A DNA stretch of 37,763 nucleotides from Gemmatimonadaceae bacterium (GTDB taxonomy: Bacteria; Gemmatimonadota; Gemmatimonadetes; Gemmatimonadales; Gemmatimonadaceae). The position numbers and the translations under genes are program-made. How positions within the stretch are numbered: position 1 is the first letter of the stretch; every line of letters begins with the position of its first letter. A model generated the notes under the pieces. That model searched no databases and was not told the DNA's origin. It saw nothing but the letters and a program-made list of their open reading frames with translations. Positions 32,492-37,763 of this stretch are shown piece by piece. The stretch covers positions 1 through 37,763 of the forward strand of contig JAICYT010000008.1 of assembly GCA_025934075.1 (NCBI GenBank). Reading direction: 5' to 3'.

Positions 32492-33702
32492 CGCGACAGA
32501 AGAAAGTCACGTTGGCCTCAGTACTCGCGTTGGCGATCGCCTTACTCGGCATCGGTCAAGCCGGACTCGATGCGGCCGCGCGTGTACACATGGTCCAGGC
32601 GCCGAGCTTCGAGGTCGATCCGCTGTGGCCCAAGCCGCTCCCCAACCACTGGATACTTGGCAACGTGATCGGCGTCGGCGTCGACGCCAAGGATCACGTT
32701 TTCATCGTTCATCGCAACGACACGTTCGACCGGCAAACGGAGATTGGCGCGGTGGCCAATCCAAAGATCAGTGACTGCTGCGTGCCGGCGCCGCCGGTGC
32801 TCGAGTTCGATCCCGACGGCAACCTCGTCAAAGCGTGGGGCGGTCCCGCGCCCGGCCACGATTGGCCGGAATCAAATCACGGCATCTCAGTCGACAATAA
32901 GAACAACGTGTGGATCGGCGGCAACGGACTGTGTCCGCCCCCAGGCACGCCTCAGTGTCCCGCCGGCACCGTGGACTCGTTCATTCTCAAGTTCACGCAC
33001 GATGGCCAGTTCTTGATGGAAATCGGAGTGCCGCACCAAACGGTGAACAGCAACAGCACGACGAGCTTCGGTCGCGTGGCGAAAATCTCGTTCGACGTCA
33101 AAGCGAACGAGGCCTTCTTGGCCGACGGCTACGGCAACCATCGCGTCGCCGTGATCGACATGGACAACGGGAAGATCAAACGCTTCTGGGGCGCCTACGG
33201 TCACGTGCCTTCGGACTCGAACCTCGGCCCCTACAACCCCGACGCACCGCTCGCGCAGCAATTCCGCAACCCCGTGCACTGCGCCGAGCCGACGCCGGAT
33301 GGGTTGGTGTACGTGTGCGATCGTCCAAACGACCGTATTCAAGTTTTCAAAAAGAACGGCGAGTTCGTCAAAGAGAAGATCTTCAAGCCACAGACTCGCG
33401 GCGACGGCTCCGTGTGGGACATCGCGTTCTCTCGCGATCCCGCGCAGAAATACATCTTCATGGCCGACGGAAAAAACGAGCGCGTGTACGTGATGGACCG
33501 TCAGTCGCTCGAGGTGATCACTGAGTTCGGTGATGGCGGTCGTCAGCCGGGACAGTTCTTCGCCGTGCACAGCATCGCCACTGACTCGAAGGGCAACATC
33601 TACACGGCCGAGACGTACGAGGGAAAGCGCGTTCAGAAATTCGTCTACAAGGGAATGGCCAACGTCGAGCCGAATCAGGGCGTCGTGTGGCCGAAGCGGT
33701 AG
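32488..33702 (+). CDS. NHL-repeat propeller protein (PAL-like), exported, second of a tandem pair
   Basis: A 404-residue paralogue of the preceding protein, similar over nearly its full length: both share FEVDP-x-WPKP-x-PN-x-WILG, CC-x-PAP, NHRVAVIDM, FWGAYG, DRIQVFKK, FGDGGRQPGQF and YEGKRVQKF. The ATG at 32488 has GGAGG upstream and overlaps the previous stop; it starts a signal peptide (VLALAIALLGIGQAGLDAAA). It lacks the Gly/Arg insert and instead has a Cys/Pro loop (LCPPPGTPQCPAGT) in another blade. The closely linked Cys-Cys pair (SDCCVPAP) is shared by both paralogues. A tandem duplication is the simplest origin. Substrate unknown. Confidence 0.86.
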   Translation: MTRQKKVTLASVLALAIALLGIGQAGLDAAARVHMVQAPSFEVDPLWPKPLPNHWILGNVIGVGVDAKDHVFIVHRNDTFDRQTEIGAVANPKISDCCVPAPPVLEFDPDGNLVKAWGGPAPGHDWPESNHGISVDNKNNVWIGGNGLCPPPGTPQCPAGTVDSFILKFTHDGQFLMEIGVPHQTVNSNSTTSFGRVAKISFDVKANEAFLADGYGNHRVAVIDMDNGKIKRFWGAYGHVPSDSNLGPYNPDAPLAQQFRNPVHCAEPTPDGLVYVCDRPNDRIQVFKKNGEFVKEKIFKPQTRGDGSVWDIAFSRDPAQKYIFMADGKNERVYVMDRQSLEVITEFGDGGRQPGQFFAVHSIATDSKGNIYTAETYEGKRVQKFVYKGMANVEPNQGVVWPKR

Positions 33703-33874
33703 CTATCGCCGACCGAACCGTCCTCTTTGTTTGTGCCGTTCCCGCGGGAGCGACGATTACGATATCGCTCGACACGCCATCGTGCATCGTCTCGAGAAGC
33801 ACGTGGAACAGTTGACCTCACCCGCGTGAATCACGGCCTCGCCGTTTCACGCGACCGCTCCAACGATTTCTGAC

Positions 33875-34153
33875 ATGGATTCCTGGACAAAACTCGTCAA
33901 CTGCGCCGCCGCGCTCGAAGCGGAGATCCTTGTCGAACGCCTGCACGCCGCCGGCATCGACGCCACGATCCGCGGGAACGACATCGTTGGAATCTTCGGT
34001 CCGGGATTCCAGGGCGCGACGGCGCGCGGCGTCGACGTCCTCGTGCCGGCATCGGCCCTCGAGGCCGCGCAAGAATTTCTCGCGGAGTACCGTGGTGCCG
34101 ACAATGAGACCGACGAGGAAATCGACGAGGCCGGCGACTTCGACGAAGACTGA
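33875..34153 (+). CDS. DUF2007-family small protein
   Basis: A 92-residue cytoplasmic protein of the DUF2007 type (putative signal-transducing protein). The core is WTKLVNCAAALEAEILVERLHAAGIDATIRGND, then VDVLVPASALEAAQEFLAEYR, followed by a very acidic tail (DNETDEEIDEAGDFDED). The pattern resembles ACT/PII-like small folds, but no ligand is known. The ATG at 33875 has no strong ribosome-binding site. It is separated by 172 bases from the NHL pair and is convergent with the next gene, 5 bases from its stop. Confidence 0.83.
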   Translation: MDSWTKLVNCAAALEAEILVERLHAAGIDATIRGNDIVGIFGPGFQGATARGVDVLVPASALEAAQEFLAEYRGADNETDEEIDEAGDFDED

Positions 34154-34158
34154 GCTCG

Positions 34159-34710
34159 CTACGCAGCGCGGGCGCGAGACCGAACCGTCGCGATGACCTC
34201 TTCGACGCGATGAGCAATATCCGCCCCCGAGCTGTTTGCCTGGGCGGGCTCGCCCAACGAATACGCGAGAATCACGTTCGATAATTGATCCGACGACAAC
34301 GCGAGCAATTGGCGACGAAGCACGTGCTCGCCCTGCGCGTAGACGGCGAACGGATCGAGGATCGCATGCGCAACCGGCCCAGCATTTATGTGCGCCGGCG
34401 GCGGTGCCGGTCCGTCAAAGGCTGGTGCGATGACGGTCTCAGTGGCCAACGGTATCGGACGTCCGGCAAGTGCGCGCGTGAGCGCACCCTCGAGATAGGT
34501 ACGCGTCAGACCCTGAGCCCAATACATCAGATCGGCGCGATTCGGCTGCGACGTCTCGCGCTCGGTGCGAACGGCTGCGGACGGCGAAAGAAACTCGATC
34601 CAGCCCTCCCACAATCCGTCTGGTGCAGCGGCGCCGCACGCTTGCGGCTGGTATTCGCGGCCATCGCTTCCACGTACCAGCTCGGTAAATCGCACGAGAA
34701 CCTCAGACAT
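34159..34710 (-). CDS. Hypothetical protein
   Basis: A 183-residue protein I cannot place in a family. No signal peptide. The N-terminal 50 residues (MSEVLVRFTELVRGSDGREY to EGWIEFLSP) look like a compact beta-rich domain. A middle segment contains RADLMYWAQGLTRTYLEGALTRAL. A Pro/Ala linker leads to a helical end (LRRQLLALSSDQLSNVILAYSLG). The ATG at 34710 is fixed by AGGAGG about 8 bases upstream. It is convergent with the DUF2007 gene and divergent from the DUF1080 gene. Confidence 0.7.
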   Translation of the reverse strand: MSEVLVRFTELVRGSDGREYQPQACGAAAPDGLWEGWIEFLSPSAAVRTERETSQPNRADLMYWAQGLTRTYLEGALTRALAGRPIPLATETVIAPAFDGPAPPPAHINAGPVAHAILDPFAVYAQGEHVLRRQLLALSSDQLSNVILAYSLGEPAQANSSGADIAHRVEEVIATVRSRARAA

Positions 34711-34872
34711 GATGCAGCCTCCTTGACAGCGACGACTCATCTGCAATGTGGGGACCGGCGGCGAAATCGCCTCAGTGGCCACGCCTGTTCGGCGGCGGCC
34801 ACTGATCCGCATCTTGCTTTGACGTGCTGTCATCTCACAGGTTGGTGATCCGTCCGAACCCGGAGATTCTTC

Positions 34873-35631
34873 GTGCGTCGAGTTGCTGTTCTCGTGTTGG
34901 CGCTGTGCGCCGCGCCTCTACCTGCCCAAGCGTCGCACTCGCCGAATACCCTATCGGCCGCCGAGCGCGCGGCCGGTTGGCGCTTGCTCTTCGACGGCAG
35001 GACACTGGCTGGTTGGCGCGGACTCGGCTATGACACCGTGCCGAGCGCTCATTGGAACGTCGCCGGCGGAGCGATTCACAAAGTCGCGAGCGGCAACGTG
35101 CCGAAAATGCCCGACGGTCAGCCCGCGAACGGCGGCGATCTCATGACGACCGACACGTTCCGCGATTTCGAGCTCGCGTTCGACTGGAAAGTCGTTCCCG
35201 GCACGAACAGCGGTGTGAAGTACAACGTGTCGGAGGAATATTCGCTAGCGAACGCGTCGAACCACGCCGCGCTCGGCTTCGAGTATCAGGTGCTCGACGA
35301 TTCGTTGAGTGAGGATAACAAGCTGGCGACGCATCGCGCCGGCGCGCTGTACGACTTGTTCGCGGCGAACGACAAGAAACGATTGAAGCCCGTTGGTGGG
35401 TGGAACAGCTCGCGCATCGTGTTCCGCGGCAATCATGGCGAGCACTGGCTCAATGGGCAGAAGATCGTCGAATTCGATCTCGGCACGCCGCGCATGGACT
35501 CTGCGCTGGCCAAGAGCAAGTATCGTGTGCTCAAAGGCTTCGCCGATCGACGCAGTGGGCATATCATCTTGCAGGATCACGGTGACGAAGTGTTTTACCG
35601 CGACATCAAGATTCGGGAGATCGAGCCATGA
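34873..35631 (+). CDS. Exported DUF1080 protein (3-keto-disaccharide hydrolase family)
   Basis: A 252-residue exported protein with a signal peptide (MRRVAVLVLALCAAPLPAQA) and one DUF1080 jelly-roll domain (PF06439). The domain runs from GWRLLFDGRTLAGWRG through DLMTTDTFRDFELAFDWKV, NSGVKYNVSE and FEYQVLDD to GGWNSSRIVFRGNHGEHWLNG and ILQDHGDEVFYRDIKIREI. Family members are described as 3-keto-disaccharide or glycoside hydrolases. The GTG at 34873 has CCGGAG about 8 bases upstream. The stop overlaps the start of the Gfo/Idh/MocA gene (ATGA), which fits an oxidise-then-cleave sugar pathway. Confidence 0.87.
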   Translation: MRRVAVLVLALCAAPLPAQASHSPNTLSAAERAAGWRLLFDGRTLAGWRGLGYDTVPSAHWNVAGGAIHKVASGNVPKMPDGQPANGGDLMTTDTFRDFELAFDWKVVPGTNSGVKYNVSEEYSLANASNHAALGFEYQVLDDSLSEDNKLATHRAGALYDLFAANDKKRLKPVGGWNSSRIVFRGNHGEHWLNGQKIVEFDLGTPRMDSALAKSKYRVLKGFADRRSGHIILQDHGDEVFYRDIKIREIEP

Positions 35632-36977
35632 CGCCCGACGATTCAGATCTTTCATCGGTTGACCGGCGCGCGTTTCTGAAGACTGCGTCGGCGACCGGCC
35701 TTGGATTGATGATGACGAATGCGCTGCCGTCGCCGGCGATTCATGGTGGCGCGTCGGCGAATGAACGAATCGTCGTTGCGGTCTTCGGGCTCAACGGACG
35801 CGGCATGGTGCACGCGCAGAATTTTTCGACACTCCAGAACAGCGAAGTCGCGTACTTATGCGACGTCGACTCGACCGTGCTCGCGAAAGCGGCCAAGGGA
35901 ACGCCGTCGAACGCCAGAGCGCCGAAAACGATCGACGACTTCCGGCGCGCGCTCGACGACAAGAGCGTCGACGTCGTGTCCATTGCGACGCCCGATCACT
36001 GGCATGCGCCCATGGCGATTCTCGCCATGCAAGCCGGCAAGCACGTGTACCTCGAGAAGCCATGCGGCCACAATCCGCGTGAAGGCGAGATGCTCGTTGC
36101 CGCGCAAAAGAAATTCAATCGCGTCGTGCAGATGGGAACGCAGCAGCGGTCATCGGCGCGAACGATCGAGGCGATGCAGGTCATCAAAGACGGCGCCATT
36201 GGTCATCCGTATCTCGCGCGCGCGTGGTACGCGAACACGCGCACTGGCATCGGCCACGGCAAACCGGCGCCGGTGCCGTCGAATCTGAATTATGAGATGT
36301 GGCAAGGTCCGGCGCCGCGCACCGAGTATCGCGACAACGTCATTCATTACAACTGGCATTGGTTCAGACGTTGGGGGACCGGCGAGATCTGCAACAACGG
36401 CACCCACGAGATAGACATCGCGCGCCTCGCGCTCGGCGTCGATTATCCGACGAGCGTCATGTCGAGCGGCGCCCGACATCACTATCAGGACGACTGGGAG
36501 TTTCCCGACACGCAAGAAGCGACGTTCGAGTTTGCGGGCGGCCCGACGATCATATGGCAAGGCCAGAGCTGTAACGGCGCGAAGGTGTTCGATCGCTCGC
36601 GTGGCACGGTGATTCTTGGGACGACCGGCAGCGTGGTGCTCGATCGCGATGGCTACGTTCTGTACGATCTCAAAGGAAAGCCCGTCAAACAAAACATCGA
36701 GCCGAAGGCGGGCAATGGACTCGAGTTGACCGGCGACGACGCCGCGACGTCGATCCACATGCAGAACTTCTTGAGCGCGATTCGCACCGGGGAAGCATTG
36801 CGCGCGCCAATTTCCGAAGGAGCGAAGAGCGTTCTGCTCTGTCACCTCGGCAACATCGCGCAGTACACGGGACGCAAGCTCGTGACCGATCCCACTGACG
36901 GACACATTCTCCGCGACGAGCCGGCAATGCGTTACTGGACCCGCGAGTACGCGCCGAAGTGGGCGCCGGTCGTATGA
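35628..36977 (+). CDS. Tat-exported Gfo/Idh/MocA-family oxidoreductase
   Basis: A 449-residue NAD(P)-dependent sugar oxidoreductase. A twin-arginine signal (DRRAFLKTASATGLGLMM, residues 12-29) precedes a Rossmann domain (VAVFGLNGRGMVHAQNF, about 50-66), the family EKP motif (Glu143-Lys-Pro), and the C-terminal beta-sheet domain with NGTHEIDIARLALG. Tat export fits relatives such as glucose-fructose oxidoreductase that keep their nucleotide bound. Translation is coupled to DUF1080. It probably oxidises a sugar hydroxyl to a keto group so that DUF1080 can cleave the glycoside; this is inference from family knowledge and gene order. Confidence 0.9.
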   Translation: MTPDDSDLSSVDRRAFLKTASATGLGLMMTNALPSPAIHGGASANERIVVAVFGLNGRGMVHAQNFSTLQNSEVAYLCDVDSTVLAKAAKGTPSNARAPKTIDDFRRALDDKSVDVVSIATPDHWHAPMAILAMQAGKHVYLEKPCGHNPREGEMLVAAQKKFNRVVQMGTQQRSSARTIEAMQVIKDGAIGHPYLARAWYANTRTGIGHGKPAPVPSNLNYEMWQGPAPRTEYRDNVIHYNWHWFRRWGTGEICNNGTHEIDIARLALGVDYPTSVMSSGARHHYQDDWEFPDTQEATFEFAGGPTIIWQGQSCNGAKVFDRSRGTVILGTTGSVVLDRDGYVLYDLKGKPVKQNIEPKAGNGLELTGDDAATSIHMQNFLSAIRTGEALRAPISEGAKSVLLCHLGNIAQYTGRKLVTDPTDGHILRDEPAMRYWTREYAPKWAPVV

Positions 36978-37002
36978 AGCTTGCGCGTCCGTTCAGTGAG
37001 AA

Positions 37003-37302
37003 TTGCTAGTGTCCGCGTCCTGTCCCGTATTCGGATTTTTCGTCGAGCTGGAGACGATGGAAACGCTGGCCTCCGAGCAGTTGCGCGATCTTCGCCTGGC
37101 GTTCGACCGAGATGTCATCGAGCCGCGAGGCCTCGTGATCGACGAACGGTCGAGTGGGCGACGATGGTCATTTGTCGTGCGAAGTGAAGCGAGCCAGGCC
37201 ACCGACTCCGATCGCGATGCGGCGCAGGCATGGACGCAGACACGATCGGAGATTGTGTCCGCGCGCATCGGACCACTGCTCGACTTCGCGAGCGTCGCGT
37301 GA
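37003..37302 (+). CDS. Hypothetical small protein
   Basis: A frame of up to 99 residues I do not recognise. The start is uncertain: TTG 37003, GTG 37009 and ATG 37057 (GGAG only 3 bases upstream) are possible. The C-terminal 80 residues (METLASEQLRDLRLAFDRDV to IGPLLDFASVA) look protein-like, with charged helices and no signal peptide. It sits between the Gfo/Idh/MocA gene and an acetyltransferase gene. Confidence 0.5.
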   Translation: MLVSASCPVFGFFVELETMETLASEQLRDLRLAFDRDVIEPRGLVIDERSSGRRWSFVVRSEASQATDSDRDAAQAWTQTRSEIVSARIGPLLDFASVA

Positions 37303-37357
37303 CGGCATTTGATCCCGCGACGCCTCATTGACAGTCTCTGATCGTTGCGATACTTGC

Positions 37358-37763
37358 ATGCGCATCGACATGATGAGGCCGGACGATTGGCCGGCGGTTC
37401 GCGACATCTACGAAGCTGGCATCGCGACTGGCGAAGCAACGTTTCAAACCGAAGCGCCGCCGTGGGACGCGTGGGACGCCGCGCATTTGCCAACATGCCG
37501 TCTCGTCATGCGCGATGACGACGATACCGTGATTGGCTGGGCCGCATTGGGTCGCGTCTCGACGCGGCCTGTCTATTCTGGCGTGGCCGAAGTGAGCGTC
37601 TACGTTGCAGAAGGTGCGCGCCGGCGCGGCATCGGACTGCGGTTGCTCACCGACTTGATCGACGCGTCGGAACGCGACGGTCGATGGACCTTGCAAGCCT
37701 CGATCTTCCCCGAGAACAAAGCGAGTGTCGGTCTGCACGAGCGCTGTGGATTTCGGATCGTCG
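37358..37763 (+). CDS. GNAT acetyltransferase (phosphinothricin-acetyltransferase-like), cut by window end
   Basis: The frame opens at ATG 37358 and runs without a stop to the last base, giving 135 residues of a protein normally about 165-175 long. The N-terminus MRIDMMRPDDWPAVRDIYEA and the segment IATGEATFQTEAPPWDAWD are typical of the PAT/Bar-like group. The acetyl-CoA loop is seen in VYVAEGARRRGIGLRLLTDL. The segment LQASIFPENKASVGLHERCGF is the usual last part before the C-terminus. It acetylates an amine-bearing small molecule; the substrate is not known. No strong ribosome-binding site is seen. Confidence 0.85.
   Translation, partial: MRIDMMRPDDWPAVRDIYEAGIATGEATFQTEAPPWDAWDAAHLPTCRLVMRDDDDTVIGWAALGRVSTRPVYSGVAEVSVYVAEGARRRGIGLRLLTDLIDASERDGRWTLQASIFPENKASVGLHERCGFRIV

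Noticed and set aside
31184-33702. NHL pair as a peptide-amidation (RiPP) system
   Set aside because: The PAL-like similarity is limited to the propeller; no copper monooxygenase partner, precursor peptide or peptide transporter is visible, so a RiPP claim is not supported.
1-37763. CRISPR array, tRNA/rRNA genes, insertion sequence, prophage or attachment sites
   Set aside because: No regularly spaced repeats, no transposase or integrase motifs and no RNA gene pattern were seen by eye; a tRNA or Rfam scan was not possible here.

Overview
This is a GC-rich bacterial chromosome segment. It looks like a diderm environmental heterotroph, most likely Gemmatimonadota or a similar soil lineage. The pointers are a TonB-dependent barrel with a carboxypeptidase-regulatory N-terminus, a long paired-FtsX (ADOP-type) permease, many Sec/lipobox/Tat-exported proteins, exported DinB, DUF305 and LVIVD proteins, and Gly/Arg-rich inserts. 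The taxon is inferred from gene content only; there is no rRNA or tRNA. No CRISPR array, IS element or prophage is visible.

Left part (1-16.9 kb): a type IV pilin with a textbook terminator, a cupredoxin lipoprotein, a tandem universal stress protein, a VOC protein coupled to an ECF/SigJ-like sigma factor, a DUF5666-like lipoprotein, a DUF3175 protein, a disordered hydrophilic protein, a PepSY-like exported protein, a TonB-type receptor, an exported esterase, an ABC permease gene with an apparent one-base frameshift near 12,702, a DinB protein, a GNAT acetyltransferase, and an overlapping set (cupin, a 36-residue small ORF, a hypothetical, an SBP56-like propeller lipoprotein, an isoprenylcysteine-methyltransferase-like membrane protein).

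Middle (16.9-23.3 kb): a DUF305 + LVIVD-propeller lipoprotein operon on the minus strand, then a plus-strand run of exported repeat-cyclophilin, MOSC protein and nucleotidyltransferase, then an exported DinB protein.

Right-centre (23.3-33.7 kb) is the most system-like region. It is built from two divergent modules. Module 1 is a Tat-exported sarcosine-oxidase-like flavoprotein facing a c-type cytochrome lipoprotein + NHL propeller pair. Module 2 is a HupE/UreJ-like membrane protein, a cytochrome c and a PQQ dehydrogenase (1- and 4-nt overlaps), facing two tandem NHL propellers (4-nt overlap). Nearly all products are predicted to be exported, suggesting a periplasmic dehydrogenase/cytochrome pathway; the substrate is unknown.

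Right end (33.8-37.76 kb): a DUF2007 protein, a hypothetical protein, an exported DUF1080 (3-keto-glycoside hydrolase family) + Tat-exported Gfo/Idh/MocA pair, a small hypothetical, and a GNAT acetyltransferase cut by the window end.
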